Positions 6,895 to 13,022 of a DNA stretch of 13,022 bases are shown in pieces. Positions within the stretch are counted from its first letter, which is position 1. Every line of letters begins with the position of its first letter. Origin of the DNA: Sutterella sp. (GTDB taxonomy: Bacteria; Pseudomonadota; Gammaproteobacteria; Burkholderiales; Burkholderiaceae_F); assembly GCA_019418235.1 (NCBI GenBank), contig DYCH01000054.1, positions 7,856 through 20,877 on the forward strand, given 5' to 3'. The notes under the pieces were generated by a model. That model did not search any database and had not been told where the DNA came from. It was given only the letters and a program-made list of their open reading frames with translations. The translations under genes and the position numbers were made by a program.

Positions 6895-8560
6895 AAGCTT
6901 GGGCTAAATCCAATAGTTCCTGAGCGTTCGCTCGTACCTTATCGGTAATTCCCTGACCGCCAAGCATTCGGGCAATTTCTTCAATGCGCTCTTTGCCAGA
7001 GAGAGGCTCAACTTGACTTAACGTCTTGCCATCACGATCGGTTTTGCTGACGTGGAGGTGTTGATGTCCGTAACAGGCCACTTGAGGCTGGTGCGTGACG
7101 CACAAAACTTGATGATCTTGACCGAGCGTCCGCAATAGTTTCCCGACAACATCGGCCGTCGCACCACCAATACCGGAATCGACTTCGTCAAAAATCAACG
7201 TATCAACGGGCGTGGCACGACTGGTGATAACTGAAATCGCTAAGCTGATACGAGACAGTTCACCCCCGGAGGCCACTTTCGATAAAGACCGGGGAGCGAC
7301 ACCGGTGTGGCCCGCGACTAAAAATTCGCAACGCTCAAGACCGATGGCTGCCGGTTCACACGCCTGAAGTTGCACTTCAAAAACACCACCTTTCATCGAA
7401 AGCGTTTGCATGGCATCAGTAACTTTCTCGCTCAACACCTTGGCACTTTTCTTTCTCAAAAGAGAGAGCGCTTTAGCGGTGCTTTCAAAAGCGGCTTTTG
7501 CACTTTGCTCTTTTTGAACCAACGCTTCAATATCAAGGCTTTGTTGCAGGGATTGAAGTTTTTCTTCCGTTTGTTGAAGTTTGCCGTACAAATCTTCCGG
7601 CAGAACGTGGAATTTGCGTGCTGCATTAAAAAAGAGTGAAACGCGAGCGTCAATCTCTTCAAAACGGCTTTCATCCAAGTCGGTGCGATTACGGTAGCGG
7701 TCAAGCTCTCGAGCAGCGTCAGACACCAAGCCTTGAGCTTCGTAGAGCTGCTGAGCAATTTCACCCAAACGTTCATCGTATTGCGACAAGCTTTCTAAGC
7801 GAGCTGCGTGATGCGAGAGAATGTCACTTGCGCTCTCATCCCCATCAACTAAGCCTTCTGCGGCCGCTTCTAGTGCTTGAAGAATGTCGTGGGCATTGCC
7901 TAAGCGTTTGTGTTCATTGTTGAGCTCTTCCCACTCATTTTCTTTCGGATTGATTTGAGAGAGTTCTTCTTGCACCCAAGCCAAACGATCGGCTTCATCC
8001 GTTAGTTTTTGAGCTTGCTCTTTCGCCTCAATTAAAGCTTTTTTTGCGTCTTGCCAAACATCAAACGCTTCACGTGTGGCTTTAAGTTCCTTCGTATAAC
8101 CGCCGAAGGTATCCAACAAAAGCAATTGACCGGCAGGCTTCATTAAGGATTGATGGGCGTGTTGACCATGAATGTCTAATAGCGCTTCACCAACGTCTTT
8201 AACTTGACCAGCGGTGACAGCAACACCATTAATCCATGCACGAGATCGTCCGTTTTGGTCAATGACGCGACGGATGATGACGTTGCGCTCAAGCATGTCA
8301 TCTTCGGGCATGAGGGCCGCTTCCTGGAGGGCTTCTGCGACTTTGTCGTTAACTTCAAAAATTCCCGTTAAGTCCGTCTGCGTTGCACCTTCACGGATCA
8401 CTCCCGTGTCAGCTCTGGCGCCGAGAATAAACTGCAAAGCGTCAATTAAAATGGACTTCCCGGCCCCGGTCTCGCCGGTTAAAACCGTCAGGCCCTCAGA
8501 CAGATCGAGTGCCAACTGATCCACAATAACAAAATCTTTAAGCGACAAATGCGTGAGCAT
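6893..8560 (-). CDS. recN: RecN, SMC-like DNA double-strand break repair ATPase
   Basis: RecN is a cytoplasmic SMC-family ATPase that holds DNA ends or sister chromatids together during recombinational repair. At 555 residues it matches the E. coli protein (553). The N-terminal head starts LSLKDFVIVDQLALDL and has Walker A GETGAGKS at 29-36. The middle (about 150-380) is Gln/Glu/Lys/Ala-rich and helical, as expected for the coiled-coil arms. The C-terminal head has signature SGGELSR at 431-437, Walker B LIFDEVDSG at 455-463 and VTHQPQ at 488-493. A ribosome binding site (AAAGG, 6 bases ahead) precedes the ATG at 8560. Only 11 bases separate it from the nadK stop, so the two are probably cotranscribed. 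I see no LexA-type operator directly upstream, which fits readthrough from nadK. Confidence 0.95.
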   Translation of the reverse strand: MLTHLSLKDFVIVDQLALDLSEGLTVLTGETGAGKSILIDALQFILGARADTGVIREGATQTDLTGIFEVNDKVAEALQEAALMPEDDMLERNVIIRRVIDQNGRSRAWINGVAVTAGQVKDVGEALLDIHGQHAHQSLMKPAGQLLLLDTFGGYTKELKATREAFDVWQDAKKALIEAKEQAQKLTDEADRLAWVQEELSQINPKENEWEELNNEHKRLGNAHDILQALEAAAEGLVDGDESASDILSHHAARLESLSQYDERLGEIAQQLYEAQGLVSDAARELDRYRNRTDLDESRFEEIDARVSLFFNAARKFHVLPEDLYGKLQQTEEKLQSLQQSLDIEALVQKEQSAKAAFESTAKALSLLRKKSAKVLSEKVTDAMQTLSMKGGVFEVQLQACEPAAIGLERCEFLVAGHTGVAPRSLSKVASGGELSRISLAISVITSRATPVDTLIFDEVDSGIGGATADVVGKLLRTLGQDHQVLCVTHQPQVACYGHQHLHVSKTDRDGKTLSQVEPLSGKERIEEIARMLGGQGITDKVRANAQELLDLAQA

Positions 8561-8571
8561 AAAACGCCTTT

Positions 8572-9465
8572 CTAGTCCTTAATCGGTAAAGACGGGTTGT
8601 CCGACGGCATACGATTCCAATAGAGCTTTTGTCTCAAGGTATCGTAGTGATTGTGCTCGGTCGGATGAAGCATGGTAAAGGCCCCTGCGATGGATTGCAC
8701 GCGCAAAATATCGCCCGGCTGCATCGGATGAAAGTCTTGCATATCGCAGTAGGCAGAAGCCTCACGAGCTTCAATCAATTCAATATCAATGGCGCTCGTC
8801 GAAGGCAGAACAATCGGGCGGTTTGAGAGCGTGTGAGGCGCAACCGGTACCAACACCATGGCATTTAAAGACGGGTGAAGGATGGGGCCACCGGCGGCCA
8901 TTGCATAGGCGGTTGACCCTGTTGCCGAAGCCACAATTAAACCATCTGCACGTTGCGTAGCCATAGGTTTACCATCAACCCAGACGTTAAATTCCACCAT
9001 GGAGCCGGCACGACCGTGTGTGATGCCAATGTCATTAATGGCGGTGTGCTCCCAGAGCAGAACACCTTGAGCGTTATAGAGTTTGGCTTGAAGCATGGCA
9101 CGGGTATCGGCTTGATACTCACCGTGCAAAAGCGGAGGCAAACCTTCGGCCATGCCTTCAAGAGTGAAATCGGTAATAAAGCCTAAGCGACCGGCGTTAA
9201 TGGCAATGATGGGAAGCTTATATTTGGCCATGCGTCGGGCAATGCCGAGCGTGGTTCCATCGCCGCCGATAATGATGATGACGTCGGCTTTTGTGCCCAA
9301 TGTTTCAAGGTCGTAGCCTTGAGCTTGAGGTAAATGAGTGGCCGTACTTTCTTCAAGCAATACGTCAACACCTTCTTTTTGAAGAATGTCTAAAAGCATT
9401 TGCAAAGCATGCCCCATGGGTTCGGAGCGCTTGGCGAAAACGGCAGCAGTTTTAAATTTGATCAT
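8572..9465 (-). CDS. nadK: NAD kinase (NadK)
   Basis: NadK phosphorylates NAD+ to NADP+ using ATP, the only de novo route to NADP. The 297-residue protein has the family's GGDGT motif at 67-71 within DVIIIIGGDGTTLG, then NAGRLGFITD at 90-99, AINDIGI near 142-148, and the glycine-rich ATGSTAYAMAAGGPI near 181-195 followed by PVAPHTLSNRPIVLP. These are the nucleotide-binding and catalytic segments of the ATP-dependent bacterial NAD kinases. Length is close to E. coli NadK (292). The ATG at 9465 is the natural start; its ribosome binding site is weak (GGAT). The upstream fabI terminator suggests that nadK has its own promoter, but I could not identify one with confidence. It is followed after 11 bases by recN. 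Confidence 0.95.
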   Translation of the reverse strand: MIKFKTAAVFAKRSEPMGHALQMLLDILQKEGVDVLLEESTATHLPQAQGYDLETLGTKADVIIIIGGDGTTLGIARRMAKYKLPIIAINAGRLGFITDFTLEGMAEGLPPLLHGEYQADTRAMLQAKLYNAQGVLLWEHTAINDIGITHGRAGSMVEFNVWVDGKPMATQRADGLIVASATGSTAYAMAAGGPILHPSLNAMVLVPVAPHTLSNRPIVLPSTSAIDIELIEAREASAYCDMQDFHPMQPGDILRVQSIAGAFTMLHPTEHNHYDTLRQKLYWNRMPSDNPSLPIKD

Positions 9466-9484
9466 AATCCGAAAACGATAACAG

Positions 9485-9518
9485 AAAAAAAGCTACTTCG
9501 AAAGTGCTCGAAGTAGCT
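9485..9518 (-). terminator. Intrinsic terminator of fabI
   Basis: A perfect 11-bp stem (AGCTACTTCGA at 9491-9501 with TCGAAGTAGCT at 9508-9518) encloses a 6-base loop. Read on the - strand it is followed directly by a run of T (complement of 9485-9490). It lies between fabI and nadK and should stop fabI transcripts. Confidence 0.9.
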
Positions 9519-9530
9519 CGTTTTCAAAAA

Positions 9531-9553
9531 TGATTAATTTTCAAAATTAATCA
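9531..9553. repeat. AT-rich palindrome across the fabI stop codon
   Basis: Two exact 11-base complementary arms (TGATTAATTTT at 9531-9541 and AAAATTAATCA at 9543-9553) flank a single central C. The fabI stop codon (9547-9549) lies inside the right arm. In RNA it could form about a 9-bp A-U-rich stem just ahead of the main terminator. Its role is unknown; an operator or a stabilising 3'-end hairpin are both possible. Confidence 0.6.
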
Positions 9554-10338
9554 TTGATGTTGTCGCCGATGGCCACAGAGTGGAAACCGGCATCGGCGTG
9601 AATCACTTCACCGGTGACGGCAGAGGCCATATCGGACAATAAGAACGCAGCCAAGTTACCCACTTCTTCGGTTGTGACCGTGCGACGCAATGGAGCCGTT
9701 TCTTCCATGTGATGGAGCATCTTGCTAAAGCCTTGGATGCCGGAAGCAGCCAACGTCTTGATGGGGCCGGCGGAAATGGCGTTACAACGGATGCCCTTGG
9801 GGCCAACGGAGCTGGCGATATAGCGCGTGCTAGCTTCCAATGCGGCCTTACAAAGACCCATGGTGTTGTAGTTCGGAACAACACGTTCGCCACCCAAATA
9901 GGTGAGCGTTAAGAAGGCGCCGTTACGGCCTTCCATCAAAGGCAATGCTGCACGAGCAATCGCGGGGAAGGAGTAAGCGGAAATGTCCATCGCGACCTTA
10001 AAGGCATCGCGCGTGCAACCTTCCAAGAAGTCACCAGCAATGGCTTCACGCGGTGCAAAGCCGATGGAGTGAACCACACCGTCAATGCCACCCCAAACTT
10101 CCTTCAATTGGGCAAAGCAGTCAGTGATTTGTTGATCATCGGAGACGTCCATGCGGAAAACCAAGTTGCTGCCAAAGTCTGCGGCAAATTCCGTCACACG
10201 ATCCTTAAAGCGTTCGTTGGCATAGCTAAAAGCCAATTCAGCCCCTTCGCGTTTGCAGCATTGTGCAATGCCGTAAGCGATGGAACGGTTGGAGACGATA
10301 CCGGTGATTAAAATCTTTTTACCTTGAAGAAAACCCAT
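9547..10338 (-). CDS. fabI: FabI, NADH-dependent enoyl-ACP reductase
   Basis: FabI reduces trans-2-enoyl-ACP, the last step of each fatty-acid elongation cycle, in the cytoplasm. It is an SDR-fold enzyme and the target of triclosan-type inhibitors. From the ATG at 10338 it has 263 residues (E. coli 262). The cofactor motif is TGIVSNRSIAYGIA near 12-25. HSIGFAP lies near 90-96. The catalytic set is Y147 (in TYLGGER), Y157 and K164 in YNTMGLCK, the Y-x6-K spacing typical of FabI rather than other SDRs. An upstream in-frame ATG at 10350 would add four residues, but GAGG sits 6 bases ahead of the ATG at 10338 and the family starts at MGFLQGKK, so the shorter form is preferred. Hairpin terminators lie on both sides, so it appears to be a single-gene unit. 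Confidence 0.95.
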   Translation of the reverse strand: MGFLQGKKILITGIVSNRSIAYGIAQCCKREGAELAFSYANERFKDRVTEFAADFGSNLVFRMDVSDDQQITDCFAQLKEVWGGIDGVVHSIGFAPREAIAGDFLEGCTRDAFKVAMDISAYSFPAIARAALPLMEGRNGAFLTLTYLGGERVVPNYNTMGLCKAALEASTRYIASSVGPKGIRCNAISAGPIKTLAASGIQGFSKMLHHMEETAPLRRTVTTEEVGNLAAFLLSDMASAVTGEVIHADAGFHSVAIGDNIND

Positions 10339-10387
10339 TTGAGGCCTCATAAATATGGTTAAGTTACAACTAATCCATTTTAATCAA

Positions 10388-10414
10388 TAAAAACGCGGGC
10401 AACAACGCCCGCGT
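10388..10414 (-). terminator. Intrinsic terminator of mltD
   Basis: A perfect 8-bp GC-rich stem (ACGCGGGC at 10393-10400 with GCCCGCGT at 10407-10414) encloses the loop AACAAC. On the - strand it is followed by five T residues counting the stem end, then ATTG. It begins about 20 bases after the mltD stop and separates mltD from fabI. Confidence 0.85.
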
Positions 10415-10433
10415 GTAACCGATTAATTCAAGA

Positions 10434-11948
10434 TTAATGCGGAATGACCAATCGTTGGCCGGGGATGAGTTCATGGCCGTTGAGGTCATTGGCATCTTTA
10501 ATGGCGCTCACGCTGGTGCGCATGCGTTGTGCGATCGTAAAGAGTGAGTCGCCCTTTTTGACGCGGTAAACACTATTTTGCAAGCGTCGCCGTTGAACAT
10601 CGGGCACCACCAATGTTAATCGTTGACCCACCTTAATGCGGTTCGATTTGAGCTTATTGGTGCGACGAATGTCGTTAGCCGAAATCCGGAAGCGTTGTGC
10701 AATTTTGGAGATGGAGTCGCCCTTTCGCACACGGTACGTGATGCGACGTTTGGACGGCAACGGATCCAACTTCATTTGTTCTTTGGCTTGATCGGCAGAG
10801 ATGTCCTCTTGAACACCGTGGTTTTTAACGAGCAAAGAGCTTCCCGCCATCACTCGACGGTTTTTCGGAATCTTGTTGGCTGCGCGCAATTCGTCTTCGG
10901 TCATGTGAAAGCGTTTGGCAACGCTCTTTAACGTGTCCTTAGACTTCATCTTGTAGGTTGACCAATTAGAAAGCGGCTTACCTGACGTTTGCCACTCCAA
11001 GAGGTTACTGACAAAGACATCGGCTTTGTCAGCCGGGATGAGCAATGATCGTTGATGCGCTCCCAAGACCACCGGGCGGTTAAAGCTCGGGTTTAAGAGT
11101 CGGAACTCTTCCAAGTCCGTTTCAGCTAATTGAGCTGCTGTTTCCAAATCCAAATCGCGGTTTTTGTTCACACGAACGAAGTAGGGCTCATTGGCGATGT
11201 TGGGTAAGGTCAAGCCGTATTTTTGGGGCTCTGCAATAAGTTTTTTAATCGCCAAAAGTTTAGGCACATAACGCGCCGTTTCCGTTGGCAAACTAAGGCT
11301 CATGAAATCGGTATTAAGACCTTTGGCCGCATTGTTTTGAATCGCCCGACGGATGCTGCCTTCGCCCCAGTTGTAAGCGGCCAGTGCCAAATGCCAGTCA
11401 CCAAACTGACCGTAGAGGGATTGCAGGTAATCTAACGCAGCACGTGTGCTTTCAATGACATCTAATCGGTCATCACGCCAACTCGATTGACGCAAATCGA
11501 AAATATCTCCCGTGGAAGGCAAGAATTGCCAAAGGCCTGCGGCTTGAGAACGAGACAAGGCTTCGGGTTGAAAAGCGCTTTCAACAAAGGGCAAAAGGGC
11601 AATCTCAGTGGGCATGCCACGGCGTTGCGCCTCACTCACAATGTAGTAAAGATACATTCGTGAGCGAAAGGCCATCTTTTGCGTATAGGGGAGACTGTGC
11701 GTGTAGAAATTCAGTTCCGGATCGACCACCGAATCGGGTAAGTCATTTAATCCGAAACCCTTGCGGATGCTTGCCCAAACAGAGTCTTCAGGGGCAATGC
11801 GGGAGTTTGCCGCTTCACGTAATTCAACGGCCTGAGCCAATTCATCTTCGATGGTAATGTTGCCCAAAAGGTCCACGTAGTTGGACGCAATGGCCTGCGT
11901 GCTCAAAAAGACACCGGCGGCCACAATGAAGGCTCGGATTTTATTCAC
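10434..11948 (-). CDS. mltD: MltD-like membrane/periplasmic lytic murein transglycosylase with three LysM repeats
   Basis: This enzyme cleaves the glycan strand of peptidoglycan with formation of 1,6-anhydro-MurNAc. Of 504 residues, 1-21 form a signal peptide ending AIA, predicted to be cut before S22. No Cys lies near the cleavage site, so it is not an obvious lipoprotein, unlike E. coli MltD. The SLT catalytic domain spans about 100-215, with E123-S124 in LLPFVESAFQP, then SRSQAAGLWQFLPSTG and ALAAYNWGEGSIRRAI. Three C-terminal LysM peptidoglycan-binding repeats follow: about 330-374, 404-449 and 460-503. Each has a YxVxxGDSLxxIA-like start and an I/V-x-x-G-x-x-L-x-x-P-like end, the first being the most divergent. 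A degenerate LysM-like stretch lies near 255-305. The start is a GTG at 11948 with a modest GAGAG site. The fnr stop is 24 bases upstream with no clear terminator between, so cotranscription is possible. Confidence 0.92.
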   Translation of the reverse strand: MNKIRAFIVAAGVFLSTQAIASNYVDLLGNITIEDELAQAVELREAANSRIAPEDSVWASIRKGFGLNDLPDSVVDPELNFYTHSLPYTQKMAFRSRMYLYYIVSEAQRRGMPTEIALLPFVESAFQPEALSRSQAAGLWQFLPSTGDIFDLRQSSWRDDRLDVIESTRAALDYLQSLYGQFGDWHLALAAYNWGEGSIRRAIQNNAAKGLNTDFMSLSLPTETARYVPKLLAIKKLIAEPQKYGLTLPNIANEPYFVRVNKNRDLDLETAAQLAETDLEEFRLLNPSFNRPVVLGAHQRSLLIPADKADVFVSNLLEWQTSGKPLSNWSTYKMKSKDTLKSVAKRFHMTEDELRAANKIPKNRRVMAGSSLLVKNHGVQEDISADQAKEQMKLDPLPSKRRITYRVRKGDSISKIAQRFRISANDIRRTNKLKSNRIKVGQRLTLVVPDVQRRRLQNSVYRVKKGDSLFTIAQRMRTSVSAIKDANDLNGHELIPGQRLVIPH

Positions 11949-11972
11949 TTGAAGTGCTCTCGATATTGAGGA

Positions 11973-12719
11973 TTATTCGGTGGCAGTCTGTCCCGAAACA
12001 ATCGTACGAAGGCCGTCGGCATCGACAATTTGAACATGCTTTTGATTCACAACAATCAAATTATCGTGCGAGAAGCGAGACAGTACGCGACTGACCGTTT
12101 CAAGCTTGAGGCCCAAATACGAACCGATTTCGGCACGCGTCATACGAAGTACAAACTCCGTGCGCGAATAACCTCGGGATTCAAAACGCTGTGCGAGATT
12201 TAAAAGGAAAGCTGCAAGGCGTTCCTCAGCGTGCATGGAACCTAATAAGAGCATAAGACCGTGTTGACGCACGATCTCACGAGAGAGAGTTTTTTGAAAG
12301 TGTTCGCTGTACTCAGGGATTTCATCACAAGCGGCCAAGATGCGTTCGTAAGGAATCACACAGACTTCGGTGTCCTCTAAAGCGACAACGTCGCACGAAT
12401 GCACTTCATTGGCAATGCCGTCCAAACCGATCAATTCGCCGGCCATGTGAAAGTTCGTGACTTGTTCACGACCGTCGCTGCTCATGACAGAGCTCTTGAG
12501 AAAGCCTAAGCGGATAGCGTAAATAAATTCGAAACGGTCGCCGGCACTAAAAAGCGGCTCACCGCGACGAATGCGCTTGCGGTTGGAGACCAAATCTTCC
12601 AATCGATCAATTTCTTTGAGTGAGAGGCCCAAAGGAACACAGTGCTCACGCAAATTGCAATGAGTACAACTCACTCTTAAGGATGTAGCTGCAACAATAG
12701 GAGAAGAAATGGTTGACAT
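11973..12719 (-). CDS. fnr: FNR-type oxygen-sensing transcription regulator (Fnr/Anr family)
   Basis: This is a Crp-Fnr family global regulator that carries an oxygen-labile [4Fe-4S] cluster and switches genes at the aerobic-anaerobic transition. The 248 residues align along their length with E. coli FNR. The cluster cysteines are C18-x2-C21-x5-C27 and C120, giving the same 93-residue spacing as E. coli C29 to C122. The cyclic-nucleotide-like sensor domain covers about 45-130, followed by the dimerisation helix (about 135-160) with LSREIVRQHGLMLLLG. The winged helix has MTRAEIGSYLGLKLETVSRVLSRF, with E207, S210 and R211 matching the residues that read TTGAT-N4-ATCAA. At the position of E. coli D154, an interface residue affecting O2 response, this protein has Q152. 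The ATG at 12719 has no good ribosome binding site, but no other start is credible. A perfect FNR box lies about 120 bases upstream. Confidence 0.94.
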   Translation of the reverse strand: MSTISSPIVAATSLRVSCTHCNLREHCVPLGLSLKEIDRLEDLVSNRKRIRRGEPLFSAGDRFEFIYAIRLGFLKSSVMSSDGREQVTNFHMAGELIGLDGIANEVHSCDVVALEDTEVCVIPYERILAACDEIPEYSEHFQKTLSREIVRQHGLMLLLGSMHAEERLAAFLLNLAQRFESRGYSRTEFVLRMTRAEIGSYLGLKLETVSRVLSRFSHDNLIVVNQKHVQIVDADGLRTIVSGQTATE

Positions 12720-12812
12720 CTTATAAGCACAAGCCGGTAAATCACTTAATTGTCATATGAATTTTGCAAGTAGCCAAATGTTTTTATTAAAGTTTTTGAC
12801 CCAAAGCGATGC

Positions 12813-12857
12813 AAAATAAAGACAAATACATTTTTATCTTTTGATTTTAATCAAAAG
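12813..12857 (-). promoter_or_regulatory. Candidate FNR-dependent fnr promoter: FNR box plus -10
   Basis: CTTTTGAT-TTTA-ATCAAAAG at 12838-12857 contains a perfect FNR site (TTGAT-N4-ATCAA at 12841-12854), with the symmetry extended three bases each side. On the - strand a -10-like TATTTT (complement of 12813-12818) lies so that a start near 12806 would be 41.5 bases from the box centre, the classical activating position for FNR. The match of the box is certain. The assignment to fnr rather than to a divergent + strand gene is inference. A competing - strand pair without the box is TTGCAT-N17-TTTAAT, with its -10 at 12786-12791. Confidence 0.65.
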
Positions 12858-12885
12858 TTATGAGCGAAATAATAACAGAACTTTC

Positions 12886-12906
12886 GTTCAAATCAAATGT
12901 TTGAAC
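12886..12906. promoter_or_regulatory. Unassigned dyad, possible operator
   Basis: GTTCAAA at 12886-12892 is repeated inverted as TTTGAAC at 12900-12906 with a 7-base spacer. It lies between the FNR box and the possible + strand gene at the right edge, a normal place for an operator. It does not match the FNR or Fur consensus, and no T-run follows as in a terminator. The binding protein, if any, is unknown. Confidence 0.35.
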
Positions 12907-12990
12907 TTGTATTAACGTTTTTCTGAGAAAAAGAATTCCCAATAATTTCGCAAGAAAGCGCCAAACATACTAAAATTCACAAATTCGCCT

Positions 12991-13022
12991 ATGAGTAATT
13001 ATATGAATGTCTTTTGGGGCGA
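12991..13022 (+). CDS. Possible start of a divergent gene, cut by right window edge
   Basis: From the ATG at 12991 the frame reads MSNYMNVFWG and stays open to the edge; a second in-frame ATG is at 13003. A weak promoter-like pair, TTCGCA at 12947-12952 and TAAAAT at 12971-12976 (18-base spacing), precedes it. There is no strong ribosome binding site. Ten codons are too few to name a family. The placement divergent from fnr and next to an FNR box would suit an oxygen-regulated gene, but that is inference only. Confidence 0.3.
   Translation, partial: MSNYMNVFWG

Noticed and set aside
10374..10387. FNR-like site upstream of fabI (8 of 10 positions on the - strand)
   Set aside because: Its second half is degenerate, and the spacing would put the -10 on top of the upstream fabI ATG at 10348-10350. 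FNR control of fabI is not supported.
1..13022. Mobile elements, CRISPR arrays, tRNA or rRNA genes, toxin-antitoxin or defence systems
   Set aside because: No transposase or integrase motif, direct-repeat array, tRNA-like segment or unknown multi-gene cassette was seen. Nearly all the sequence is covered by recognised core genes.

Overview
The window looks like a stretch of core chromosome from a betaproteobacterium (Burkholderiales). The evidence is the run nadK-recN-fur-bamE, the BamE form with a long C-terminal tail, an FNR-type regulator with four cluster cysteines, and an MnmC fusion protein. The moderate, near 50% GC content makes a Sutterellaceae-like host more likely than a high-GC Burkholderia or Bordetella. 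That placement is inference, because no rRNA or other marker gene is present.

Layout. Left part, + strand (1-4280): the 3' part of a protein kinase-like gene cut by the window edge, a strong hairpin terminator, ettA (ABC-F translation factor) and mnmC (two-domain tRNA wobble-uridine modification enzyme). A hairpin at 4287-4312 separates these from a convergent - strand block (4337-6237). In transcription order this block is bamE, a zapB-like coiled-coil gene, zapA, a hairpin, and a yecA/SEC-C gene. fur then runs on the + strand, divergent from bamE and convergent with recN; one hairpin touches both the fur and recN stop codons. From 6893 to 12719 everything is on the - strand. In transcription order it holds an fnr-type regulator, mltD (periplasmic lytic transglycosylase with three LysM repeats), terminator, fabI (enoyl-ACP reductase), terminator, nadK and recN. 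The last 300 bases are AT-rich intergenic DNA holding a perfect FNR box, a second dyad, and the first codons of a possible divergent + strand gene.

How the genes fit together. The window mixes housekeeping functions: translation and tRNA modification (ettA, mnmC), outer-membrane assembly and division-ring proteins (bamE, zapB-like, zapA), NADP supply, fatty-acid synthesis and cell-wall turnover (nadK, fabI, mltD), DNA repair (recN), and two metal- or oxygen-responsive regulators (fur, fnr). Likely transcription units are bamE-zapB-zapA(-yecA), nadK-recN, and possibly fnr-mltD. Each rests on short gaps and on where the hairpins lie.

I found no mobile element, CRISPR array, tRNA, rRNA or defence system, and nothing that amounts to a new biological system. 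The points most worth checking are regulatory: the FNR box placed 41.5 bp from a candidate start site of fnr itself, the unexplained second dyad beside it, a hairpin directly ahead of the yecA ribosome binding site, and an FNR dimer-interface change.
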